Assembly: GCF_016916835.1 (NCBI RefSeq)
Contig: NZ_JAFFIX010000019.1
Span: forward strand, 1-64,000
Direction: 5' to 3'
Source: Actinacidiphila bryophytorum
GTDB taxonomy: Bacteria > Actinomycetota > Actinomycetes > Streptomycetales > Streptomycetaceae
DNA length: 64,000 bases
The translations under genes were made by a program, and so were the position numbers. Positions 8,568 through 15,119 of this stretch are shown here, piece by piece (positions within the stretch are counted from its first letter, which is position 1; every line of letters begins with the position of its first letter). The notes beneath the pieces are model-generated. The model made no database searches. It was not told where the DNA came from and saw nothing but the letters and a program-made list of their open reading frames with translations.

Positions 8568-9371
8568 TCACCTCGCGTCGTCTGGCAGGAGTCTGGCGAG
8601 GGTGCGCACGGCCCGGTACTGCAGGGTCTTGATCGCGCCCTCGTTCTTTCCCATGACGCGGGCGGTCTCGGCCACGGAAAGGCCCTGCAGGAAGCGCAGG
8701 GTCACGCACTCCTGCTGCTGCGGGTTGAGCTTGCGCACCGCGGTCAGCAGCGCCTCGTTGGACAGCGACTCCAGGACGGAGTCCTCGGGGCTGCGGGCGA
8801 CCTCGTTGGCGTCCAGCATTTCGCCGGTGGTCACTTCGAGCCGGAACCGGCTCGACTTGAAGTGGTCGGCGACCAGGTTGCGGGCGATGGTGACCAGCCA
8901 GGCGCCGAAGTCGCGGCCCTGCCAGGTGAAGGTGCCGATCCTGCGCAGGGCGCGCAGGAAGGTCTCGCTGGTGAGGTCCTCGGCGGTCGCCTTGGAGCCG
9001 ACCCGGTAGTAGATGTAGCGGTAGACCGTGTCGCTGTAGTGGTCGTACAGCCGGCCGAAGGCCTCGGTCTCGCCGTCCTGGGCGCGTTCGACCAGGTCCA
9101 TCATCCGGCCGGAGTCGGTGTCGGAGGAGGGGCGGCGGGCGTGGGTGCCGTGGGCTGCGGCGTTGGTTCCTGCCGCGCCCTGGCTGGTGCGGGTGCGTCT
9201 GCCTGCGGCTGTGCTGACTTCGGCCAGCGCGTACGCCGGGCCGGGGACGGTGGGACCTGACGTGGCGAGGGCGGGCAGGGCGTACGCGGGGACTGTGCGC
9301 ATCAGTCGGTCGAGCACCAGTGCGCGCAACGCAGCCAGGCCGGAGGTGTCAACCCCGTCGTGTGGGTACAC
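8568..9371 (-). CDS. bldN: BldN, ECF RNA polymerase sigma factor for aerial development
   Basis: This 267-residue protein has an N-terminal extension of about 89 residues, then sigma region 2 (about 101-165, with ETEAFGRLYDHYSDTVYRYIYYRVG and EDLTSETFLRAL) and region 4 (about 205-262, with LNPQQQECVTLRFLQGLS and the recognition helix GKNEGAIKTLQYRAVRTL). The long extension is the diagnostic feature of BldN, whose product in Streptomyces coelicolor is made as a pro-protein and processed. It directs chaplin, rodlin and bldM expression needed for aerial hyphae. The GTG start at 9371 gives the full pro-sequence. It is followed by rsbN. Confidence 0.95.
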   Translation of the reverse strand: MYPHDGVDTSGLAALRALVLDRLMRTVPAYALPALATSGPTVPGPAYALAEVSTAAGRRTRTSQGAAGTNAAAHGTHARRPSSDTDSGRMMDLVERAQDGETEAFGRLYDHYSDTVYRYIYYRVGSKATAEDLTSETFLRALRRIGTFTWQGRDFGAWLVTIARNLVADHFKSSRFRLEVTTGEMLDANEVARSPEDSVLESLSNEALLTAVRKLNPQQQECVTLRFLQGLSVAETARVMGKNEGAIKTLQYRAVRTLARLLPDDAR

Positions 9372-9668
9372 GGGACTCCCAGAGGCAGAACTTCCATCAC
9401 GTGCAGTACGGGACCGTTCACCCGTCGTGGCGACGCGTGGGTTCCGGATTGCGTCTGAGGAGAATAACGCTTCGTACAGGCGACGCTACACCGAGTTGCG
9501 CAAATCGCCGTTTGCGCCACTTCCTGTACGGAATGGTGATCGACCAATTATCGAACAGGCGGCCCCTGTTGACCACTTCTGTTCGTGAACAGCTCGCGCA
9601 GAGGCCGTGTTGTGAGCGTGTGCGCGGCGCCGGACACCGGCGGTGGGCCTACTACCGGCGCATCCTTG
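9372..9668. promoter_or_regulatory. 297-bp regulatory gap upstream of bldN
   Basis: No gene is visible. The stretch holds several dyads: a perfect 7-bp-arm inverted repeat at 9498-9517 (GCGCAAA, 6-base gap, TTTGCGC), and a cluster of GAACAG/CTGTT half-sites at 9554-9592, including the near-perfect palindrome CTGTTCGTGAACAG at 9579-9592. A TATTCT-like hexamer on the minus strand lies at 9466-9461, about 90 bases before the bldN start, without an obvious -35 partner. bldN is known to be under developmental control, so these are candidate operator sites. Confidence 0.5.
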
Positions 9669-10607
9669 TCACTTGCGGCGGCGGCTGATCGCGATCGCCG
9701 CCGCGGCGCCGCCCGCGACCGCGCCCATGCCGGCCGCGGCCGGGATGCCGATCCTGGCCGCCTTGCGCCCGGTGCGGTAGTCGCGCAGCCGCCAGCCCTC
9801 GGCGCGGGCGTGCTTGCGCAGCCGGCTGTCGGGGTTGATCGCGTACGGGTGGCCGACCAGGGACAGTATCGGGATGTCGTTGTGCGAGTCGCTGTAGGCG
9901 GCGCAGCGCGACAGGTCCAGATCCTCGCTCATCGCCAGCGCCCGCACCGCCTCGGCCTTGGCCGGGCCGTGCAGCGGCTCGCCGACCAGCCGCCCCGTGT
10001 AGACGCCGTCGACGGACTCGGCGACCGTGCCGAGCGCCCCGGTCAGGCCGAGCCTGCGGGCGATGATGGTGGCCGTCTCCACGGGTGCGGCCGTGACCAG
10101 CCACACCCGCTGGCCCGCGTCCAGGTGCGCCTGCGCCAGGGCGCGGGTGCCGGGCCAGATCTTCCCGGCCATGTACTCGTCGTAGATCTCCTCCCCGATG
10201 GACATCAGCTCCTCGACGCGGTGCCCCTTGACGATGGACAGCGCGCTGTCACGGGCGTCCTGCATGTGCTCGGGGTCCTCGGCACCGGCCATCCGGAAGT
10301 ACGCCTGCTGCCACGCGAAACGCAGCAGGTCGCGGGTGTCGAAGAAGTGCCGCTTGTACAGGCCGCGCCCGAAGTGGAAGATCGCGGCGCCCTGCATCAC
10401 GGTGTTGTCGAGGTCGAAGAACGCGGCGGCGCGCGGGTCGCCCGACACCGGGAAGGCGTCGGCCTGCGCCGGCTCGGGTGCGGGCTCCTGCGGCCGGGGC
10501 TTCGTCGCGAGTGCCGCCTCCGCGGCGGCAGCGGCGGCCTCGCCGGCCAGCACGCTCCGCTCCGTGGCGGAATGCCTGCGGGGGGTGAGCCATCTGATAG
10601 CGGCCAT
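9669..10607 (-). CDS. HAD-IB family hydrolase with C-terminal membrane segment
   Basis: This 312-residue protein has an N-terminal Ala/Pro-rich region (1-60) and then a HAD-IB (SerB-like) phosphatase domain: FFDLDNTV with Asp65 and Asp67, VTAAPVE as motif II, and YSDSHNDIP as motif IV. The C terminus is a hydrophobic Gly/Ala helix followed by RRRK, suggesting a single membrane anchor with the catalytic domain in the cytoplasm. The natural substrate is unknown; serine phosphate and lysophospholipid phosphates are substrates of relatives. It lies upstream of bldN in the same orientation and divergent from the glutaredoxin gene. Confidence 0.88.
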   Translation of the reverse strand: MAAIRWLTPRRHSATERSVLAGEAAAAAAEAALATKPRPQEPAPEPAQADAFPVSGDPRAAAFFDLDNTVMQGAAIFHFGRGLYKRHFFDTRDLLRFAWQQAYFRMAGAEDPEHMQDARDSALSIVKGHRVEELMSIGEEIYDEYMAGKIWPGTRALAQAHLDAGQRVWLVTAAPVETATIIARRLGLTGALGTVAESVDGVYTGRLVGEPLHGPAKAEAVRALAMSEDLDLSRCAAYSDSHNDIPILSLVGHPYAINPDSRLRKHARAEGWRLRDYRTGRKAARIGIPAAAGMGAVAGGAAAAIAISRRRK

Positions 10608-10690
10608 AGCGCGAGCATAACGACCCCGTGCGACATGGCCGGTTCGGCCACGATGCGGGTACGTGAACCGCTGGCGTCACAATGTGCCGT

Positions 10691-10936
10691 ATGACGACTG
10701 CCAGGACCGTGACGCTGATCGGGAAGCCCGGGTGCCATCTGTGCGACGACGCCCGCGCCGTGGTGCAGGAGGTCGCGGCGGAGGCCGGGGCCGCCGTGGT
10801 CGAGCAGGACATCACGCAGGACGAGGAGCTGTACCGCCGCTACTGGGAGCAGATCCCCGTCGTCCTGGTCGACGGCGAGCAGCACACCTTCTGGCGTGTC
10901 GACGCCGAGCGGCTGCGCCGGGCACTGGCGGCATGA
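10691..10936 (+). CDS. Glutaredoxin family protein
   Basis: An 81-residue thioredoxin-fold protein. The redox motif CHLC lies in KPGCHLCDDA near the N terminus, and the cis-proline loop is IPVVLVDG. It probably reduces disulfides or mixed disulfides in the cytosol; in actinobacteria the partner thiol would be mycothiol or thioredoxin reductase (inference). The ATG at 10691 is chosen over the ATG at 10682 because it matches the family start. It is divergent from the HAD gene and sits upstream of the exonuclease and rex, so it fits a redox neighbourhood. Confidence 0.88.
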   Translation: MTTARTVTLIGKPGCHLCDDARAVVQEVAAEAGAAVVEQDITQDEELYRRYWEQIPVVLVDGEQHTFWRVDAERLRRALAA

Positions 10937-11025
10937 CCGGCTGCGCGGCCTGACCCGCTCTGCGGCCTCGGGTAGGATCGAGGGCGTTTTGTACGGCCGG
11001 GGGCGATGTGTGAGGAGCGTGCCGA

Positions 11026-11742
11026 GTGCCCTCGGTGGTCACAACCGCGGCGAGCGGTTACGCGGTGGTCGACGTCGAGGCGACCGGTTCGTCGTCGCGG
11101 CGGCACCGGGTGGTCGAGCTGGCGCTGGTCCTGCTGGACCGCGACCTCGAACCCGAGGGCGAGTTCACGACCCTGGTCGACCCGCAGGGCCCGGTCGGCC
11201 CCACGCACATCCACGGCATCGAGCCCGCGCACCTCGGCGGTGCGCCGCGCTTCGCCGGCATCGCCGCCCGGCTGCTGACCCTGCTGCGCGGCCGGGTGCT
11301 GGTCGGGCACAACGTCGGCTGCGACCGGGCCTTCCTGGCCGCCGAGTACGCGCGGGTCGGGGTGCGGCTGCCGGCCGTGCCCGAGGTGTGCACGATGCGG
11401 CTGGCCGCCGACCGCCACCGCGAACACCCGGTGCCCTGCGGGCTGTCGCTGCGCGCATGCGTGCAGGAGCTGGGAGTGACCGGCTGGACCCCGCACACCG
11501 CGCTGGGCGACGCCCGCGCCACGGCGGCGCTTTTCGGCCACTTTGTGGCGCAGTCCCGTCTCGCGGCCGGCGGGGCGGCCGGCGCCGGGGCGTCCGTACT
11601 GGAGCGGCAGTTGTTGCAGGCTGCAGGTGTCCGCTGGCCCGAGGCCCCCGGTCTGCTGGCGGCGGCGGACGCGCTGTGGAAGCGCCGCAGCAACGATTCG
11701 CCACGGCAAAGCGTGCCCAATGTCCGTAATGGGAGTGCGTGA
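11026..11742 (+). CDS. DnaQ-like 3'-5' exonuclease (DEDD family)
   Basis: This 238-residue protein carries the three exonuclease motifs: Exo I in VVDVEATG, Exo II in LVGHNVGCDRAFL, and Exo III epsilon-type HTALGDARAT with the catalytic His and Asp. IHGIEPAHL between them is typical of the polymerase III epsilon-like group. The C-terminal 60 residues are a linker and helix not part of the catalytic core. Likely roles are proofreading or RNA/DNA end trimming. Start GTG 11026 has GAGGAGCG at 11012-11019. Its end overlaps the upstream region of rex. Confidence 0.88.
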   Translation: MPSVVTTAASGYAVVDVEATGSSSRRHRVVELALVLLDRDLEPEGEFTTLVDPQGPVGPTHIHGIEPAHLGGAPRFAGIAARLLTLLRGRVLVGHNVGCDRAFLAAEYARVGVRLPAVPEVCTMRLAADRHREHPVPCGLSLRACVQELGVTGWTPHTALGDARATAALFGHFVAQSRLAAGGAAGAGASVLERQLLQAAGVRWPEAPGLLAAADALWKRRSNDSPRQSVPNVRNGSA

Positions 11743-11778
11743 TGCCCATCACTTCCGCCGGGCAAAACGGACACCATC

Positions 11779-11808
11779 TTTGTGCACGCGTTCACAAAGA
11801 CATAGCCT
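11779..11808 (+). promoter_or_regulatory. Rex operator overlapping the rex promoter
   Basis: Positions 11779-11798 read TTTGTGCACGCGTTCACAAA, a near-perfect dyad matching the Streptomyces Rex operator (TTGTG...CACAA). A promoter-like pair TTGTGC (11780-11785) and TAGCCT (11803-11808) with a 17-base spacer is built into it, so bound Rex would block RNA polymerase. It lies 76 bp upstream of the rex start. Rex autoregulation and control of the haem genes by NADH/NAD+ ratio are known in Streptomyces coelicolor. Confidence 0.92.
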
Positions 11809-11873
11809 GGCGTGCACGGGGCGGCTCCAAAGACCGTGGTCGCCCTCAGCCCAGCTCTACCCGCAGGAGCACC

Positions 11874-12584
11874 GTGGCAACTGGCCGATCGCACCGACCG
11901 GCGACCCGCAGCCGAGGGATTCCCGAGGCCACCGTCGCCAGGCTTCCGCTGTACCTGCGGGCGCTGACCGCTCTGTCCGAGCGATCCGTGCCCACCGTGT
12001 CCTCGGAGGAGCTAGCCGCCGCTGCCGGAGTCAACTCGGCCAAGCTGCGCAAGGACTTCTCCTATCTCGGCTCGTACGGCACGAGGGGCGTCGGCTACGA
12101 CGTCGAATACCTCGTCTACCAGATCAGCCGCGAACTGGGCCTCACCCAGGACTGGCCGGTCGTCATCGTCGGTATCGGCAACCTGGGCGCCGCCCTCGCC
12201 AACTACGGCGGGTTCGCCTCCCGCGGCTTCCGCGTCGCGGCCCTGCTGGACGCCGACGCCTCGCTGGCCGGCCGCCTGGTCGCGGGCCTGCCGGTGCGGC
12301 ACATCGACGAACTCGAAGCGATCGTCGCCGACAACCAGGTGTCGATCGGGGTCATCGCGACCCCGGCCGGCGCCGCACAGGAGGTCACCGACCGGCTGGT
12401 CAACGCCGGGGTGACCTCGATCCTCAACTTCGCCCCCACCGTGCTGTCGGTGCCGGACGGCGTGGACGTACGCAAGGTCGACCTGTCCATCGAGCTGCAG
12501 ATCCTCGCCTTCCACGAGCAGCGCAAGGCGGGCGAGGGGCGACAGGAGCCCGACGGGGACGTACCCGCCGTGATGCCCGCATGA
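11874..12584 (+). CDS. rex: Rex, NADH/NAD+-sensing redox repressor
   Basis: A 236-residue repressor. An N-terminal winged helix (about 1-80) includes AAAAGVNSAKLRKDFSYLGS, and a Rossmann domain follows with the dinucleotide loop VGIGNLGAAL at about 98-107. NADH binding releases Rex from its operators, derepressing respiratory and haem genes. The C-terminal helix LSIELQILAFHEQRK is the domain-swap helix of Rex dimers. The GTG at 11874 (AGGAG at 11865-11869) gives the known Rex N terminus; a longer in-frame start at 11739 would read through the operator and is rejected. First gene of the rex-hemACD operon. Confidence 0.96.
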   Translation: MATGRSHRPATRSRGIPEATVARLPLYLRALTALSERSVPTVSSEELAAAAGVNSAKLRKDFSYLGSYGTRGVGYDVEYLVYQISRELGLTQDWPVVIVGIGNLGAALANYGGFASRGFRVAALLDADASLAGRLVAGLPVRHIDELEAIVADNQVSIGVIATPAGAAQEVTDRLVNAGVTSILNFAPTVLSVPDGVDVRKVDLSIELQILAFHEQRKAGEGRQEPDGDVPAVMPA

Positions 12585-12596
12585 GCGAGCACAGCA

Positions 12597-12629
12597 TGGG
12601 GGCACCCCCGGCCGGAGGCTGGGGGAGAA
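12597..12629. repeat. GC-rich hairpin repeat in the rex-hemA gap
   Basis: A run of G residues, then GCACCCCC, then a loop and GGCTGGGGGAG forms overlapping hairpins inside the 100-bp rex-hemA gap. A related element lies in the 5' end of hemC (14056-14086) and another inside the 35145-35294 spacer. This is a common type of Streptomyces intergenic palindrome. Confidence 0.6.
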
Positions 12630-12684
12630 TCATCAGAAGGTGCGCCCCGGACGAAGGCCGGCCCGAGCGAAGCGAGGGACGCGC

Positions 12685-14016
12685 ATGAGCCTTCTGGTCG
12701 TCGGGCTTTCGCACCGCAGTGCGCCGGTGAGCGTGCTGGAGCGGGCCGCGCTCACCGAGGACGCGCGCGGCAAGCTGCTGCAGGACGCGCTGGCCGCCGA
12801 GCCGGCGAGCGAGGCGGTGGCGCTGTCCACCTGCAACCGCATCGAGCTGTACGCCGACGTCGACAAGTTCCACGCCGGTGTCGCCGAGCTGTCCACGCTG
12901 CTCGCCCAGCACAGCGGTGTCGGCCTGGAAGAGCTGACCCCGCACCTGTACGTGCACTACGAGGACCGTGCCGTCCACCACCTGCTGTCGGTGGCCTGCG
13001 GCCTGGACTCCATGGTCGTCGGCGAGGGCCAGATCCTCGGCCAGATCAAGGACGCCCTCGCGGTCGGCCAGGAGCTGCACACCGCGGGCCGGCTGCTCAA
13101 CGACCTGTTCCAGCAGGCACTGCGGGTCGGCAAGCGCGCACACTCCGAGACGGGCATCGACCGGGCCGGTCAGTCGCTGGTCACCTTCGGGCTGGCCCAG
13201 CTCGCCCCCGCGACCGGCCCGCTGGCCGGCAAGCGCGCCCTGGTCGTCGGCGCGGGCTCGATGTCCTCGCTGGCCGCCGCCACCCTGGCCCGCGCCGGCG
13301 TCGCCCACCTGACGATCGCCAACCGCACCCCCGAGCGTGCCGTCCGGCTGGCCGCCCAGCTCACCGAGCAGGGCACCCGGGCGCAGGCGGTCAGCATGAC
13401 CCGGCTGGCCGCCGCACTGGCCGAGGCCGACCTCGTGGTCTCCTGCACCGGCTCCACCGGCCTGGTGCTCTCCGCCGACGACCTGCGCGCCGCCGGCCGG
13501 CCGCTGGCCGTACTGGACCTGGCCATGCCGCGGGACGTCGACCCGGCCGCGCACGGCCTCGACGGTGTGGTGCTGGCCGACATCGAGTCGCTGGCCGCCG
13601 CGTCCGCCGACGCCCCCATGGCTGCCGACGTGGACGCCGTCCAGGCGATCGTCGCCGAGGAGGTCGCCGCCTTCGGCGCCGCCCAGCGCGCCGCCAGGAT
13701 CACCCCGACCGTGGTGGCGCTGCGCGCGATGGCGGCCGACGTCGTGGCGGGTGAACTTTCCCGGCTCGACGGTAGGCTGCCCGATCTGGACGACAAGCAG
13801 CGCGCGGAGATCACCCAGACCGTGCGCCGCGTCGTCGACAAGCTCCTGCACGCGCCGACCGTGCGGGTCAAGCAGCTCGCGGGCGAGCCCGGCGGCGCCG
13901 GGTACGCCGACGCGCTGCGCGAACTCTTCGACCTCGACCCGCAGGCGGTCGCCGCCGTCAGCCGGGCCGAGACCCGGCCCAAGGCCGTGGAGCAGAACCG
14001 AATCGAGGCTGGCTGA
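12685..14016 (+). CDS. hemA: Glutamyl-tRNA reductase HemA
   Basis: This 443-residue enzyme reduces glutamyl-tRNA(Glu) to glutamate-1-semialdehyde with NADPH, the first committed step of C5-pathway haem synthesis. The catalytic cysteine is Cys50 in ALSTCNRIELYA. The N-terminal GLSHRSAPV is the usual GluTR opening, GEGQILGQ follows, and the NADPH domain begins at GAGSMSSLAA (about 186). The C-terminal dimerisation helices are complete. Start ATG 12685 has GAGGG at 12674-12678; the longer in-frame ORF from 12640 is rejected. It overlaps hemC by one base, implying coupling, and partners HemL at 39946. Confidence 0.96.
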   Translation: MSLLVVGLSHRSAPVSVLERAALTEDARGKLLQDALAAEPASEAVALSTCNRIELYADVDKFHAGVAELSTLLAQHSGVGLEELTPHLYVHYEDRAVHHLLSVACGLDSMVVGEGQILGQIKDALAVGQELHTAGRLLNDLFQQALRVGKRAHSETGIDRAGQSLVTFGLAQLAPATGPLAGKRALVVGAGSMSSLAAATLARAGVAHLTIANRTPERAVRLAAQLTEQGTRAQAVSMTRLAAALAEADLVVSCTGSTGLVLSADDLRAAGRPLAVLDLAMPRDVDPAAHGLDGVVLADIESLAAASADAPMAADVDAVQAIVAEEVAAFGAAQRAARITPTVVALRAMAADVVAGELSRLDGRLPDLDDKQRAEITQTVRRVVDKLLHAPTVRVKQLAGEPGGAGYADALRELFDLDPQAVAAVSRAETRPKAVEQNRIEAG

Positions 14017-15119
14017 TGACCAAGGCGGTACCTGAGGAGCGCCCCGAAGGAGGCGCTGGGGGTACCCCCAGGCGAAGCCCTGGGGGCGGAACTGCGCGAG
14101 CAGCCGAAACGGATCCGCAGTCGGCAGCGCGCCGGGACGCACCGAGCTCGATGCCGTCCGCCGGTGCCGCGCCGCCGCTGCGGCTTGGCACGCGCAGGAG
14201 CAAGCTGGCGATGGCCCAGTCCGGCATGGTGGCGGACCAGGTCCGCGACCTGACCGGCCGCGAGGTCCGGCTCGTGGAGATCACCACCTACGGCGACGTC
14301 TCACGCGAGAGCCTGGCCCAGATCGGCGGCACCGGCGTCTTCGTCTCGGCGCTGCGGGACGCCCTGCTCGCCGGTGAGATCGACTTCGCCGTGCACAGCC
14401 TGAAGGACCTGCCGACCGCCGCCCCGCAGGGGCTGACGCTCGCCGCCATCCCGGTCCGCGAGGACCCGCGGGACGCACTGGTGGCCAGGGACGGGCTGAC
14501 CTTCGAAGCGCTGCCCCCCGGCGCCCGGGTCGGCACGGGCTCGCCGCGCCGCACGGCCCAGCTCAACGCGTGGGCGCGGTCACACGGTCTGAACGTCGAG
14601 ACGGTACCGATCCGTGGCAACGTTGACACCAGGATCGGGTACGTTACTTCCGGCAAGCTCGACGCCGTCGTGCTGGCCGCCGCCGGGCTGAACCGTATCG
14701 GCAGGATCGCTGAGGCGACCGAGCTGATCGCCGCCGACGCCGTACTGCCCGCCCCCGGCCAGGGGGCACTGGCCGTCGAGTGCGCCGCTTCCAACCCGGA
14801 GCTGGCCGCACAGCTCGCCGGGCTCGACGACCCGTTCACCCGGGTCGCCGTGACCGCCGAGCGATCCCTGCTCGCCGCCCTCGAGGCCGGCTGCAGCGCC
14901 CCTGTGGGCGCGCTGGCCGACCTCGTGGCCGACGGGCAGACTTCCGAGCTGCGCCTGCGCGGCGTCGTCGGCACCACCGACGGCACCTCGCTGGTGCAGA
15001 TGTCCATCACCGGTCCCGTACCGGCGTCCGACGACGAAGCGCGTGCCCTGGGCCGCGAACTCGCCGACGAGATGCTCGCCAAGGGTGCGGCCGGTCTTAT
15101 GGGGGAGCGCGCACTTTGA
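14016..15119 (+). CDS. hemC: Hydroxymethylbilane synthase HemC
   Basis: HemC polymerises four porphobilinogens into hydroxymethylbilane. As called it has 367 residues. The enzyme proper begins around residue 54 (LRLGTRRSKLAMAQSG), and the dipyrromethane cofactor cysteine is in LEAGCSAPVGAL. The first 50 residues are low-complexity and are encoded by a GC-rich hairpin repeat (14056-14086), which is unusual. ATG 14016 overlaps the hemA stop (TGATG) and favours coupling; an internal ATG at 14151 would give a normal-length protein but has no clear Shine-Dalgarno sequence. Followed by the hemD fusion with a TTGA overlap. Confidence 0.94.
   Translation: MTKAVPEERPEGGAGGTPRRSPGGGTARAAETDPQSAARRDAPSSMPSAGAAPPLRLGTRRSKLAMAQSGMVADQVRDLTGREVRLVEITTYGDVSRESLAQIGGTGVFVSALRDALLAGEIDFAVHSLKDLPTAAPQGLTLAAIPVREDPRDALVARDGLTFEALPPGARVGTGSPRRTAQLNAWARSHGLNVETVPIRGNVDTRIGYVTSGKLDAVVLAAAGLNRIGRIAEATELIAADAVLPAPGQGALAVECAASNPELAAQLAGLDDPFTRVAVTAERSLLAALEAGCSAPVGALADLVADGQTSELRLRGVVGTTDGTSLVQMSITGPVPASDDEARALGRELADEMLAKGAAGLMGERAL
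14056..14086. repeat. Palindromic repeat inside the 5' end of hemC
   Basis: Positions 14056-14071 form a perfect 16-bp palindrome (CTGGGGGTACCCCCAG). Its right half pairs again with 14078-14086 across a CGAAG-containing loop. This looks like an intergenic hairpin repeat, yet the hemC reading frame from ATG 14016 stays open through it. It is similar to the element in the rex-hemA gap. Confidence 0.7.

Noticed and set aside
7223..8632. Plus-strand frame across rsbN and part of bldN
   Set aside because: It is the antisense shadow of two recognised developmental genes.
9579..9592. LexA box upstream of bldN
   Set aside because: The half-sites are in the order GTTC...GAAC with a two-base centre. 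LexA boxes have GAAC-N4-GTTC.
11739..11873. Longer Rex start at ATG 11739
   Set aside because: It would translate through the Rex operator and promoter. The GTG at 11874 gives the known Rex N terminus and has AGGAG upstream.
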